From Bradyrhizobium glycinis (GTDB taxonomy: Bacteria; Pseudomonadota; Alphaproteobacteria; Rhizobiales; Xanthobacteraceae): a stretch of DNA of 64,000 bases. Each line of letters begins with the position of its first letter. Within the stretch, counting starts at the first letter, position 1. The notes beneath the pieces were generated by a model. The model saw only the letters and a program-made list of their open reading frames with translations. It had not been told where the DNA came from and did not search any database. The stretch covers positions 186,001 through 250,000 of the forward strand of contig NZ_JACCHQ010000005.1 of NCBI RefSeq assembly GCF_016031655.1, given 5' to 3'. This document shows positions 19,104 to 28,201 of this stretch, piece after piece. The translations under genes were made by a program, and so were the position numbers.

Positions 19104-20033
19104 ATGTCGAACACAGTTCTCGTGACCTCCGCGGCCGGCGGTACGCAGGGAAGGACAGGCAGGCATGTTGCGGAAATGCTGCTCGAACGCGGTGTCGGCG
19201 TCCGCGCCTTCGTACGCCAGCGCGACGAGCGGTCCGATCGCCTGAAGTCGCTCGGTGCTGACATCGTCGTCGGCGACTTCCTCGATGCGAGATCGGTCGA
19301 CGCGGCCGTACAGGGCGTGTCATCGATCTATTTCGCCTATCCGGTTCAGGACGGGCTGGCGGATGCGACGGCTGCGATGGCGCTCGCAGCGCGCAGGCAT
19401 GGCGTCTCCCGCCTTGTCAACCTCGTCATGTATCAATCCTCGCTCGATGCGCCCACGCCGCGAATGCGGCAGAACTACCTGTCCGAGCAGGTGTTCGAAT
19501 GGGCCGGCGTCAGCCCGGTCCATATCCGCGCCACCGTCTTCTATGAAAACGTCGCGCGTCTCGTTGGGGCGAACCTGCCTGCGAAGGGAGCCATCCGGCT
19601 GCCGCTCGGGCACGAGAATACGCTTCTCCCACTGATCGCGGCCGAGGACGTCTCGCGGATCGCTGTCGGCCTGCTGACGGCGCCCGCGCTGGAGGCTGGA
19701 GCCGCCTATCCCGTGATCGGAAGCGTGATCTCCGTCCGCGATGTCGTCGAGACGTTTGCGCGCGTCCTCAAGAGAGACACGCACTACGAGGAGATCACCG
19801 ACGAGCAGTGGCGAGACGAAGCGCTCGCGCGGGGCTGGAACGCGCACGCGGTCGAACATCTCTCCTCGCTCTGGAAGTCGCTGCGTGCTGCGAGTGCTAC
19901 GGCGGAGGCAGCGCGCTTCAGCGCAAGCGACACGATCGAGACGATCGGTGGCGCCAAGCCGAAGACCTTCGAGCAATTCATCCGCGAGCGCGGGGCCGAA
20001 CTGGCCTCGCCGGCGGTACGCGCAACGGCCTGA
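19104..20033 (+). CDS. NmrA-like NAD(P)-binding oxidoreductase
   Basis: A 309-residue atypical short-chain dehydrogenase. The nucleotide-binding loop is TSAAGGTQGRTGRHVAEML near the N-terminus, slightly longer than the usual GxxGxxG. The rest follows the NmrA/HSCARG pattern (ADIVVGDFLDARSVDAAVQGV, then MRQNYLSEQVFEWAGVSPVHIR). Such proteins act as redox sensors or as quinone/aldehyde reductases. It is divergent from a TetR gene and 15 bases upstream of an epoxide-hydrolase-like pseudogene, a pairing common in xenobiotic or electrophile response cassettes. Confidence 0.85.
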   Translation: MSNTVLVTSAAGGTQGRTGRHVAEMLLERGVGVRAFVRQRDERSDRLKSLGADIVVGDFLDARSVDAAVQGVSSIYFAYPVQDGLADATAAMALAARRHGVSRLVNLVMYQSSLDAPTPRMRQNYLSEQVFEWAGVSPVHIRATVFYENVARLVGANLPAKGAIRLPLGHENTLLPLIAAEDVSRIAVGLLTAPALEAGAAYPVIGSVISVRDVVETFARVLKRDTHYEEITDEQWRDEALARGWNAHAVEHLSSLWKSLRAASATAEAARFSASDTIETIGGAKPKTFEQFIRERGAELASPAVRATA

Positions 20034-20048
20034 CCGGAGGCAGAGCTC

Positions 20049-21161
20049 ATGAACAGGCGTCAGTTGCTGACGGGGACAATGGGGGCGCTCGCATTTCGGG
20101 CGATGCCCGAGCTTCCTTCATCGAACGCATTCGCCGCAACTCCGGAACGAGATCGACAAATGAGCAAGACGACGCAACGGATCATCGCCTGCAACGGCAT
20201 CCACATCAACATCGCCGAGCAAGGCGAGGGGCCGCTGGTGCTTCTGGTGCACGGCTTCCCGGAATCCTGGTATTCCTGGCGACGCCAGATCGACGATCTC
20301 GCGGCAGCCGGCTTCCGAGTCGTCGCGCCCGACATGCGTGGCTATGGCAAGAGCGATGCGCCGCAAGCGATCGATCAGTACACCATCCTTCACCTCGTGG
20401 GTGACATGGTCGGCATTCTCGATGCCCTGGGCGAATTGCATGCAGTCATCGTCGGTCATGATTGGGGCGCCAGCGTTGCCTGGCAGGCGGCGCTGACGCG
20501 GCCCGATCGGTTCAGGGCCGTCGCCGCACTGAGCGTCCCATTCCGTCCGCGTGGCAAGACGCTGCCGACCAGTCTTATGCCGCGGACCGAGGACGCCCAA
20601 TTCTATCAGCTCTATTCCAGGAGCCGGGAAAGGCCGAGGCAGAGCTGGGACGCGATCCGCGCGCCACCATTCGCAACATGCTGTTCGGTGCGTCCGGGGA
20701 TGGCGTCGCCGCCGCACGTGCAGCCGCCGCGGCGGGTGGATCTGTGCCGAACCTCGGCATGGTTCCGAAGGGCGGCGGATTCCTGCAAGGCCCCGGTGCG
20801 CCGGCAACGTTGCCGTCCTGGATCAACGAAGCCGACATCGATTTCTACGGAGAACAGTTCAAGCGCAGCGGCTTCCGGGGTGCACTGAACTATTACCGCA
20901 ACATCGATCGCAATTGGGAGATCACCGGTGCGCTGTCCGGCCTGCAAGTAAACGTGCCGGCTCTTTATATCGCCGGCGACCGCGATTTCATCGTCGCCTT
21001 CCCGGGCACTGACCAATTGCTCGCGAACATGAAAGGCCTCGTCCCGGTCTGCGCGGGATCAGGATGCTTCCCGGTTGCGCCACTGGACCCAGCAGGAGCG
21101 GCCGAACGATATCAGTGCGGCGCTGATCGAATTCGTTCGTGCCTTGCCGAGCCGCTCGTGA
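20049..21161 (+). pseudogene. Alpha/beta hydrolase (epoxide hydrolase-like), frameshifted
   Basis: The N-terminus has a twin-arginine-like leader (MNRRQLLTG) followed by a normal epoxide hydrolase core: HGFPESWYSW oxyanion motif and nucleophile motif GHDWGAS. Near 20614 (LYF to LYS) one base is missing and the frame shifts into the one reading FQEPGKAEAELGRDP. Two further single-base losses near 21048 and 21074 are needed to reach LRGIRMLPG and then WTQQERPNDISAALIEF before the TGA at 21159-21161. All three losses lie in or beside short runs of like bases, so real decay or assembly error are both possible. Neighbouring genes read cleanly, which favours decay. Confidence 0.85.
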
Positions 21162-21174
21162 TGACCGGGCCGCC

Positions 21175-22398
21175 TCACGAATTGACGTGCACGAAATCCC
21201 TTAGCAGCGGATAGATCTCGTTATTCCAGCGCTTGCCGGAGAACACGCCGTAATGGCCGACGCCGGCCTGCATGTGGTGGACGCGGCGATAGGCGCGCAC
21301 GCCGGTGCAGAGGTCCTGGGCGGCGAGCGTCTGACCGATCGAGCAGATGTCGTCCTTCTCGCCCTCGACCGTCATCAGCCCCATGCGGCTGACGGCCCTG
21401 GTGTTCACGGGGCGGCCGCGATGCATCAGCTTGCCTTGCGGCAGGAGGTGCTCCTGGAACACGTCGCGCACGGTCTCGATGTAGAACTCGGCCGGCAGGT
21501 CCATCACGGCGAAATATTCGTCGTAGAAAGTCTTGATGGTCGCGGCCTTCTCCTTCTCGCCCTTGGCGATGTGGTTGGCGAGGTCGAGATGCTGCTTGAT
21601 GTGGCGCTCGAGATTCATCGAGACGAAGGCGGTGAGCTGCACGAAGCCGGGATAGACCTTGCGCAAGGCGCCGCGACACTGCACCGGCACGTAGTTGATC
21701 AGATTGCGCTCGAACCATTCGATCGGCTTGCTCTTGGCGAACTCGTTGACCCGGGTCGGCTGGATCCGCGTGTCGATCGGGCCGGCCATCAGCGTCAGCG
21801 TCGCCGGGCGCGAGGGATGGTTGTCCTCGCACATGATCGCGGCGGCCGCGAGCGCCGACACCGAGGGCTGGCAGATCGCCACCATGTGCGGGCGCGGCCC
21901 GAGTTGCCCGAGGAAATCGATCAGGTGCTCGGTGTAGTCGTCGAGCCCGAAGCGGCCCTCGCTGCGCGGGATGTCGCGCGGATTGTGCCAGTCGGTGATG
22001 TAGACGTCGTGGTCCTGCAGCAGCGTCTTCACGGTGCCGCGCAGCAGCGTCGCGAAGTGTCCGGACATCGGCGCCACCAACAGCATGCGCGGCTGCTCGG
22101 CCACGCCGTCCTTCTTGAAGTGCAGCAGCGAGCCGAATGGTGTCGCGTAGGCGATCTCCTCGCTGACCGCGACCTCGCGGTTGCCCACCATGACGCTGTC
22201 GATGCCGTAGGCGGGACGGTCATAGGTGAGGGTGGAGCGCGAGATCAGCTCCAGCGCGGCCGACAGCCGGCCGACCACCTGGTCCGATACGCCCTGAGGC
22301 ACCAGGTTGAGGAATTTGAGCGCGGACGAAGCCCCCGCGCGCCATGGCGCCGTCAGGTCCATGTGGTTCTGAAAAGCCTGATAGTACATCGACATCAT
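21175..22398 (-). CDS. phaZ: Intracellular polyhydroxyalkanoate depolymerase
   Basis: A 407-residue protein of the intracellular PHB depolymerase family that mobilises storage granules. The nucleophile is a cysteine rather than serine, in the segment MVAICQPSVSALA (Cys176), as in Ralstonia-type PhaZa. The N-terminal MYYQAFQNHMDL and the C-terminal HYGVFSGKRWNNEIYPL are typical. The stop lies 13 bases from the end of the hydrolase pseudogene, and the last 111 bases are duplicated at 18256-18366. It is divergent from the GST gene. Confidence 0.93.
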   Translation of the reverse strand: MMSMYYQAFQNHMDLTAPWRAGASSALKFLNLVPQGVSDQVVGRLSAALELISRSTLTYDRPAYGIDSVMVGNREVAVSEEIAYATPFGSLLHFKKDGVAEQPRMLLVAPMSGHFATLLRGTVKTLLQDHDVYITDWHNPRDIPRSEGRFGLDDYTEHLIDFLGQLGPRPHMVAICQPSVSALAAAAIMCEDNHPSRPATLTLMAGPIDTRIQPTRVNEFAKSKPIEWFERNLINYVPVQCRGALRKVYPGFVQLTAFVSMNLERHIKQHLDLANHIAKGEKEKAATIKTFYDEYFAVMDLPAEFYIETVRDVFQEHLLPQGKLMHRGRPVNTRAVSRMGLMTVEGEKDDICSIGQTLAAQDLCTGVRAYRRVHHMQAGVGHYGVFSGKRWNNEIYPLLRDFVHVNS

Positions 22399-22553
22399 AC
22401 TGAAATGCCCATCCGTCCCGTGCTGCTATGCAATAAGGACGCCAGACGGCGATCGGGCTCCGCGTAAAACTGGCACGTCGCTTGCTGTTCAGGCGGTGGA
22501 AGCACGAGGCCACGGGCAGGCCGGGCCGATGTCGGGACCAGGGAAAGGGTCAT

Positions 22554-23210
22554 ATGGCGAAGGCGACACTGACCATCAGCAGCAAGAACTACTCGTCCTG
22601 GTCGCTGCGTGGCTGGCTGCTGACGAAATTCTCCGGGCTCGACTTCGAGGAGATCGTGACCGCGCCGGACGATCCGTCGGCGCGTGCCGAAATCCTGCTG
22701 CTGTCGTCGTCGATCCTGGTGCCGTGCCTGCGGCACGAGGGCGCCGTGGTCTGGGACACGCTGGCCATTGCCGAATATCTCAACGAGGTCATGCCGGACG
22801 CCGGCCTGTTGCCGGCCGACCGCATCCAGCGCGCCCATTGCCGCTCGATCTCAGGCGAAATCCATTCCGGCTTCACCACGCTGCGCGCCTCGCTGCCGGT
22901 CAACCTGAAGGGACACTTTCCCGGCTTCAAGATCTGGTCGCGGGCGCAGGCCGATATCGATCGCGTCTGGTTCATCTGGCGCGACTGCCTGGAGAAATCG
23001 GGCGGTCCCTTCCTGTTCGGCGAGAAGCGCACCATGGCGGATGCGATGTACGCTCCCGTCGTGACGCGCTTCGTGACCTATGACGTCAAGCTCGCACCGC
23101 CGCTGAAGGCCTACGCCGACACCATCATGGCCATGCCCGAGATGCAGGAATGGATCGCGGCGGCGAAGGAGGAGCCGGCCGAGATCGAGGAGCTCGAGGT
23201 CGAATATTAG
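22554..23210 (+). CDS. Glutathione S-transferase family protein
   Basis: A 218-residue protein starting at ATG 22554 after an AAAGGG ribosome site. The N-terminal thioredoxin-like domain contains SSKNYSSWSLRGWLL (about residues 10-24), a serine-type active site region, and the cis-proline-like loop SSILVPCL. The C-terminal helical domain ends with PEMQEWIAAAKEEP. It conjugates or reduces electrophiles using glutathione; the substrate is unknown. It is divergent from phaZ. Confidence 0.87.
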   Translation: MAKATLTISSKNYSSWSLRGWLLTKFSGLDFEEIVTAPDDPSARAEILLLSSSILVPCLRHEGAVVWDTLAIAEYLNEVMPDAGLLPADRIQRAHCRSISGEIHSGFTTLRASLPVNLKGHFPGFKIWSRAQADIDRVWFIWRDCLEKSGGPFLFGEKRTMADAMYAPVVTRFVTYDVKLAPPLKAYADTIMAMPEMQEWIAAAKEEPAEIEELEVEY

Positions 23211-23490
23211 GCAGGCGTTGCACGGCCCTGCCTGTTTCGGGGGCGAGGGCCCTTCCGCTGCGACCGCAGCGCTATGCCTTTGCAACAATTAACCTTTGGT
23301 ACCGATGACTGGCGCCTGCGATCCGGCCGGCTGCGCAGATATTGTGCGCGCCTGCCGAACCGCAGCGAGATCTAGTCGTGAACAGATGCGTACGGGGCGT
23401 TTCGGCTGATTCGGACGTGATTCGTTCGAGCCGCGTTCCGAAGGTTAAAGTGCAGCGCGGCCCCGTCGCATTTTGAAACAGACGCCGCCT

Positions 23491-23715
23491 TCAGGCGGCC
23501 CCGCGCTGCTTCACGCGCGGCAGGCGCCAGCCGATCACGGTTGCTTCCACCGCAATGCCGGCCTCGTGGTTCTGCCAGCGTCCCTCGACATAGCGGCAGG
23601 CGAACGGCAGTTGATATGTCCCGCTGTGATCTTCGCACAGCACTTCGAGCGGCAGGCCCGGCGGTGGTTCTCCGGCGCCGTCGAATTCCGCCAAACGTCT
23701 ATCGCGCGTTGCCAT
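23491..23715 (-). CDS. Conserved hypothetical protein, 74 residues
   Basis: A small soluble protein with a GGGGAG ribosome site upstream of the ATG and GC-rich codon use like its neighbours. The core YQLPFACRYVEGRWQNHEAG looks like one folded beta unit. No catalytic motif is visible. I do not recognise a named family. Confidence 0.6.
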   Translation of the reverse strand: MATRDRRLAEFDGAGEPPPGLPLEVLCEDHSGTYQLPFACRYVEGRWQNHEAGIAVEATVIGWRLPRVKQRGAA

Positions 23716-23895
23716 TCCAAAAATCTCCCCTAAACAAAGCCGCGGAGAGCGCCCACTTCTTCCGCATGCGGTTCACTGCTCCCCGTCCAGGGAACGAGCC
23801 CAAGCTCAACGCGAGAATGCGGTACGAGTGTGGTAGCTTCACGCTGCAGCGCGCAAACAGCGCACATTGATGTGATCGACTGGCGAGGAACTTTC

Positions 23896-24252
23896 ATGCT
23901 GCTTCGAAACGCCGGCATTTGTTTCGCGATGTTGCTGCTCGCCACGCTGGCGCCTCTGGCGGTGCACGCGCAGGACGTGCCCGGCATCGAGATCTGCACG
24001 GTCGAGAAGACCATGGAGCGCCGCACCAGCTGCCTCCAGAGCAATGTCGACTTCCTGCAGAAGACGATCACCAAGCTCACCCTCGATCATCAGCAGAAGC
24101 TGGATGCGGCGGGTCGCCAGATCGATGCGCTGAAGACGGCCATCGCCGGCCTGCACAAGACGCTTCTCGATCTTCAGGCCGCGCAGGCGAAGACCGCCGA
24201 GGATCTGAAGAAGAAGCAGGACGCGCCGCCGGCGAAGGACGCAACGAAATAA
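23896..24252 (+). CDS. Exported coiled-coil protein
   Basis: A 118-residue protein with a Sec signal peptide (hydrophobic core, cleavage after VHAQ near residue 26). Two cysteines (ICTVEK, TSCLQ) lie in the mature N-terminus, where they could form a disulfide. Residues about 50-105 form a heptad-rich coiled coil, followed by a lysine/alanine tail. ATG 23896 is preceded by GAGGAA. The role is unknown; it may be a periplasmic structural or scaffold protein. Confidence 0.65.
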   Translation: MLLRNAGICFAMLLLATLAPLAVHAQDVPGIEICTVEKTMERRTSCLQSNVDFLQKTITKLTLDHQQKLDAAGRQIDALKTAIAGLHKTLLDLQAAQAKTAEDLKKKQDAPPAKDATK

Positions 24253-24261
24253 GTGCGCCGG

Positions 24262-25365
24262 TCACATCACGCGATAACGCTCCATCACGCCACGATCGGG
24301 CTCGTAGCCGAGCCCGGGTCCCGCCGGCACCGCGACATGGCCGCTTGCATCGACATCGGCGCGGCCGCCCCAGAGGCAGGCTTCGCGTTTCAGATAGAAC
24401 ATCTCGACCAGCCCGTCGTCGCGCGTTGCGAGCAGATGCAGCGTCGCCAGCAGGCCCGGACCAAAGTAAGGAGAGTGCGGGACGATCTTGATGCCGAGCC
24501 GATCGGCCAAGCCTGCGACCTTCAGGAATTCCGTGACGCCGCCGACCTTGATCACTGACGGCTGGGCGTGGCTGACCGCGCCCGCCTCCATCATCTGGCG
24601 GAATTGGTACTCGGTGCAGGCATTCTCGCCGGCGGCAATGCCGAGCCCGCTTTTGCTGCGCACCTCGGCCAGCGCGGCGAAGTCTTCCGGCGGCCAAACC
24701 GGCTCTTCCAGGAACATCGGCTGTGCGTCGCGGCATGTCGTCGCAAACGCGATCGCCTGCTCGGCCGTGAGGGGACAGTTCATGTCGACCATCAGCGGAA
24801 TGCTCGGGCCGATCGCCGCGCGCGCGGCGAACACCGCAGGCGCCGTGGTCTCGTGCAGCTTGATCGCGCCATAGCCGAGCGCGAGCGCCTTCCTGCATTC
24901 GGCGGCGATATCGTCGGGCGAGCCGATCCGGAGTAGGCTCGCGTAAGCCGGTATAGCCGTGCGCCTGATCTCGCCCAGCAGGCGATGCACCGGCACGCCC
25001 GCGATCTTCGCGGCGAGGTCCCACAATGCGATATCGAGCCCGGAGATCGCGAACATGGTGATGCCGTAGCGGCCGAACAGATGCAGGTTGCGCTGGATCT
25101 GCTCCATGACGGCCGGAATGCCGGCCGCATCGGGCACCTTCAGCCCGCGGGCCTGCGGCGCGATCATCTCCTCGACCGCGCTGCGCGTGGTGCGCGGACA
25201 GACATAGGCGAAGGCATCGCCCCAGCCGGTCAGTCCGGCATCGGTCGTGACCTCGACCAGGACCATGTCGAGGGCTGTGATGGCGGAAGCACCCTGGCGG
25301 AAGCTCGCGACACCGGAATCATAGGGGATGCGGATATGGTGCGCCCGCACATCGGTGATTTCCAT
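24262..25365 (-). CDS. Mandelate racemase / muconate lactonizing enzyme family protein (enolase superfamily)
   Basis: A 367-residue protein starting at ATG 25365 with GAGGA upstream. Metal ligands are Asp194 (VDMN), Glu220 (FLEEP) and Glu247 (AGENA). Lys169-x-His171 replaces the usual KxK, Lys273 (VIKVGG) sits on the other face and His297 (PHSPYFGPG) is present. It abstracts a proton alpha to a carboxylate, so it is a racemase, cycloisomerase or acid-sugar dehydratase. The KxH variant leaves the substrate open. It is transcribed alone, divergent from the AraC-GyrI regulator. Confidence 0.9.
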   Translation of the reverse strand: MEITDVRAHHIRIPYDSGVASFRQGASAITALDMVLVEVTTDAGLTGWGDAFAYVCPRTTRSAVEEMIAPQARGLKVPDAAGIPAVMEQIQRNLHLFGRYGITMFAISGLDIALWDLAAKIAGVPVHRLLGEIRRTAIPAYASLLRIGSPDDIAAECRKALALGYGAIKLHETTAPAVFAARAAIGPSIPLMVDMNCPLTAEQAIAFATTCRDAQPMFLEEPVWPPEDFAALAEVRSKSGLGIAAGENACTEYQFRQMMEAGAVSHAQPSVIKVGGVTEFLKVAGLADRLGIKIVPHSPYFGPGLLATLHLLATRDDGLVEMFYLKREACLWGGRADVDASGHVAVPAGPGLGYEPDRGVMERYRVM

Positions 25366-25537
25366 GATCCGGTTCCTCTTTCTGGTGAGCGGTTCTGACG
25401 AGTGTAGCCACGAACGCCGGGGCGTTGCCAGCTTGCATTGGCCGCCTATCCTCATGCGAAGGACAGCAATGCCGATCAAGCAGAGCGATAGAGACCGGCG
25501 GATCATCGCCGCGCTTCGAACGAGGGTCTGAACCACC

Positions 25538-26371
25538 ATGAATCCAGCCCAGCGTGCGCTCTGGTACATCGAGAGCCATCTGGCCGAGCCGATGACGCTC
25601 GATGAGATCGCTGCGATCTCGGGCGTGTCGCGGTTCCACATCGTGCGTGCGTTTGCCGCAGCCGTAGGTCTGCCGGTGATGCGCTACGTGCGCGCGCGGC
25701 GGCTGACGGAGGCGGCGCGCAGTCTGGCAAAGGGCGCACCCGACATCCTGTCACTGGCGCTGGAGGCGGATTACGGCTCGCACGAAGCTTTCACCCGCGC
25801 GTTCCGCGACCAATTCGGCACCACGCCCGAAGCGGTGAGGGCGGCAGCGTGCACTGGCCAGCTCAGGCTACAGGAGCCGATCCTCATGGACTCCACCATG
25901 CTCGACCATCTTGCCCCGCCGCGTTTCGAGACCGCCAAGGCCTTCCTCGTCGCCGGTCCCGCCGAGCGCATCGCCTGCGACAACGGTGCCATGATCCCCG
26001 GTCTGTGGCACCGCTTCCATCAGGAGGTTGCCGACATTCCCGCGCGCGTGGGTCACGTCGCCTACGGCGTCTGCTGCAACGGCGATGATGCCGGCAATTT
26101 CGATTACATCGCCGGCGTCGAGGTCGCCGATTTCTCCGACCTGCCGCGCCGCTTCGGCCGCATCCGCATTCCGGAGCAGCGCTATGCGGTGTTCACGCAC
26201 AAGGACCACGTCGCCTCGATCCGCCGCACCGTCAACACGATCTGGAATCAGTGGCTGCCGGCGTCCGGCCTAAAAGCCGCGGATGCGCCGAACTTCGAGC
26301 GCTATGACGAAAAATTCGATCCCGCGACCGGCCATGGCGGTTTCGAGATCTGGGTGCCAGTGCGGGAGTAA
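25538..26371 (+). CDS. AraC-family regulator with GyrI-like effector-binding domain
   Basis: A 277-residue protein. The AraC double helix-turn-helix is N-terminal (about residues 8-105, with DEIAAISGVSRFHIVRAF). The C-terminal 150 residues form a SOUL/GyrI-like small-molecule domain (MIPGLWHRF, YAVFTHKDHV, GGFEIWVPV at the end), the layout of Rob/SoxS-like multidrug-responsive regulators. It is divergent from the enolase-superfamily gene, and the next gene downstream on the same strand is the SMP-30 protein. Confidence 0.9.
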   Translation: MNPAQRALWYIESHLAEPMTLDEIAAISGVSRFHIVRAFAAAVGLPVMRYVRARRLTEAARSLAKGAPDILSLALEADYGSHEAFTRAFRDQFGTTPEAVRAAACTGQLRLQEPILMDSTMLDHLAPPRFETAKAFLVAGPAERIACDNGAMIPGLWHRFHQEVADIPARVGHVAYGVCCNGDDAGNFDYIAGVEVADFSDLPRRFGRIRIPEQRYAVFTHKDHVASIRRTVNTIWNQWLPASGLKAADAPNFERYDEKFDPATGHGGFEIWVPVRE

Positions 26372-26506
26372 GCTGCAAGGCTGGCATACCATCCCGCTTG
26401 CTTGGCAAGCCCGGGTGACTTTGTCATAACCACAGGCAAATCTTGCGTGTGGGGCCCGTGCCGGACATCCCGTGCAAGCCATAACAAGCAGCCGGGAGGG
26501 TCCCAC

Positions 26507-27433
26507 ATGTCCAACGTCCGCGTTCTCGCCACCGACCTCGAATTTCCCGAAGGGCCGGTCGTGATGCCGGATGGCTCGGTCGTCCTCGTGGAGATCCGCG
26601 GCCAGCGCCTGACGCGCGTTTATCCCGACGGCCGCAAGGAGATCGTCGCGAAGGTTCCGGGCGGCCCAAATGGCGCCGCGCTCGGGCCCGACGGTAAGAT
26701 CTACATCTGCAACAATGGCGGCTTCTCCTGGATCCCGGCCGGCAAGATGGTCATGCCGGGCCCGCAGCCGGACGATTATCTCGGCGGCGCGATCCAGCGC
26801 GTCGACCTGCAGTCCGGCAAGGTCGAGACCGTCGTGACCAAATGCGGCGCGCACGATCTGCGCGGGCCGAACGACCTCGTCTTCGACAAGCACGGCGGTC
26901 TCTGGTTCTCCGATCTCGGCAAGCGCCGCGCGCGCGACATGGACGTCGGCGGCATGTATTACCTCAAGCCCGGCATGAGCGAGATCGTCGAGGTCGTGCA
27001 TGGCATCTTGCCGGCGAACGGCATCGGCCTGTCGCCGGACGAGACTACGGTCTACATTGCGGAAACGCCGACCGGGCGGCTCTGGGCCTATGAGCTCTCG
27101 GCGCCAGGTACGCTCAAGCCGCGCGATCCGATCTATCGCGGCGAGCGCGGCCAGCCGATCTGCGGCCTCGGCGGCTACCAGATGTTCGACTCGCTCGCGG
27201 TGGAAGCGAACGGCAATGTCTGCGTCGCCACGCTCGTCTCCGGCTGCATCTCGGTGATCGCGCCCGACGGCACCCTGGTGGAACAGGTCCCGACCGGCGA
27301 CCGCGTCACCACCAATATCGCCTTCGGCGGCCCAGAGCTGAAGACAGCCTACGTCACGCTCTCGGGCAAGGGCGAGCTGATCGCGATGGACTGGCCGCGC
27401 GGCGGATTGCCGTTGAATTTTCTGAACAAGTGA
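26507..27433 (+). CDS. SMP-30/gluconolactonase-type lactonase
   Basis: A 308-residue six-bladed beta-propeller. I start at ATG 26507, which follows GGGAGG. Metal-site markers are FPEGPVV (Glu), the Asn in GPNGAA, and the later NDLVFDKHGGLWFSDLG and LSPDETTVYIAE blades. Family members hydrolyse sugar or aromatic lactones. It may act with the nearby enolase-superfamily enzyme in acid-sugar breakdown, but that is only suggested by proximity. Confidence 0.88.
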   Translation: MSNVRVLATDLEFPEGPVVMPDGSVVLVEIRGQRLTRVYPDGRKEIVAKVPGGPNGAALGPDGKIYICNNGGFSWIPAGKMVMPGPQPDDYLGGAIQRVDLQSGKVETVVTKCGAHDLRGPNDLVFDKHGGLWFSDLGKRRARDMDVGGMYYLKPGMSEIVEVVHGILPANGIGLSPDETTVYIAETPTGRLWAYELSAPGTLKPRDPIYRGERGQPICGLGGYQMFDSLAVEANGNVCVATLVSGCISVIAPDGTLVEQVPTGDRVTTNIAFGGPELKTAYVTLSGKGELIAMDWPRGGLPLNFLNK

Positions 27434-27463
27434 ATGTATCTGGACAATCCGTGCCAATACATC

Positions 27464-27573
27464 CGTCGTCATTCCGGGATGCGTGCGCCAGCACGTAGGC
27501 CCGGAATCCATAACCCCAGGCGGTGGTTATGGGTTCCGGGCTCGCGACTTCGTCGCGCCCCGGAATGACGGCA
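27464..27573. repeat. Interspersed palindromic repeat (GTCATTCCGGG family)
   Basis: A long imperfect palindrome beginning GTCGTCATTCCGGGA and ending CCCCGGAATGACGGC, with an inner CCATAACC / GGTTATGG arm pair. A related copy is at 35681-35787. Confidence 0.8.
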
Positions 27574-27591
27574 GTCATTATGGAGTGAGAT

Positions 27592-28185
27592 ATGCCCTGG
27601 CCCGACCCCATCACCCTGCGCGGACAGCACGCCCGTCTCGAGCCGCTGTCGCATGATCATCGCGAGGGGCTGGTCGAGGCTGTCAAGGACGGCGAGCTGT
27701 CGAAGCTGTGGTACACCGCGATCCCGCTGCCGGAGAACATGAGCAAGGAGATCGACCGCCGCTTGGGCCTGCAGGCGGCGGGCTCGATGCTGCCCTTCAC
27801 CGTGTTCGACGCCGGCGGCCGGATCGTCGGCATGACCACTTACATGAACATCGATGCCACGAACCGCCGCGTCGAGATCGGCTCGACCTGGTATGGCAAG
27901 AGCGCGCAGCGCGGCCCGCTCAACACGCAGTGCAAGCTCCTGCTGCTGCGCCATGCCTTCGAGCCCCTGAATTGCATCGCGGTCGAGTTCCGAACGCATT
28001 TCTTCAACCACCAGAGCCGCCGCGCCATCGAACGCCTGGGCGCCAAGCAGGACGGCATCCTGCGCAGCCACCAGGTCGCGCCGAACGGCACGTTGCGCGA
28101 TACTGTCGTGTACAGCATCACCGCCGCCGAATGGCCGACGGTGCAGGCGCATCTGGAATTTCAACTCAACGACAAGCCGCGCTAG
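27592..28185 (+). CDS. GNAT-family N-acetyltransferase (RimJ/RimL-like)
   Basis: A 197-residue enzyme with GTAGAT-like strand order: a RLEPLSHDH N-terminal segment, EIGSTWYGKSAQRGPLNTQCKLL as the acetyl-CoA loop region, and NHQSRRAIERLGAKQDGILR as the C-terminal helix typical of RimJ/RimL-type acetyltransferases. The acceptor is probably a protein N-terminus, amino acid or aminoglycoside-like amine, but it cannot be told. The start follows a GGAGTGAGAT ribosome site, which lies directly behind a palindromic repeat. Confidence 0.88.
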   Translation: MPWPDPITLRGQHARLEPLSHDHREGLVEAVKDGELSKLWYTAIPLPENMSKEIDRRLGLQAAGSMLPFTVFDAGGRIVGMTTYMNIDATNRRVEIGSTWYGKSAQRGPLNTQCKLLLLRHAFEPLNCIAVEFRTHFFNHQSRRAIERLGAKQDGILRSHQVAPNGTLRDTVVYSITAAEWPTVQAHLEFQLNDKPR

Positions 28186-28201
28186 GCGCGGCCGAGGAAC
28201 C

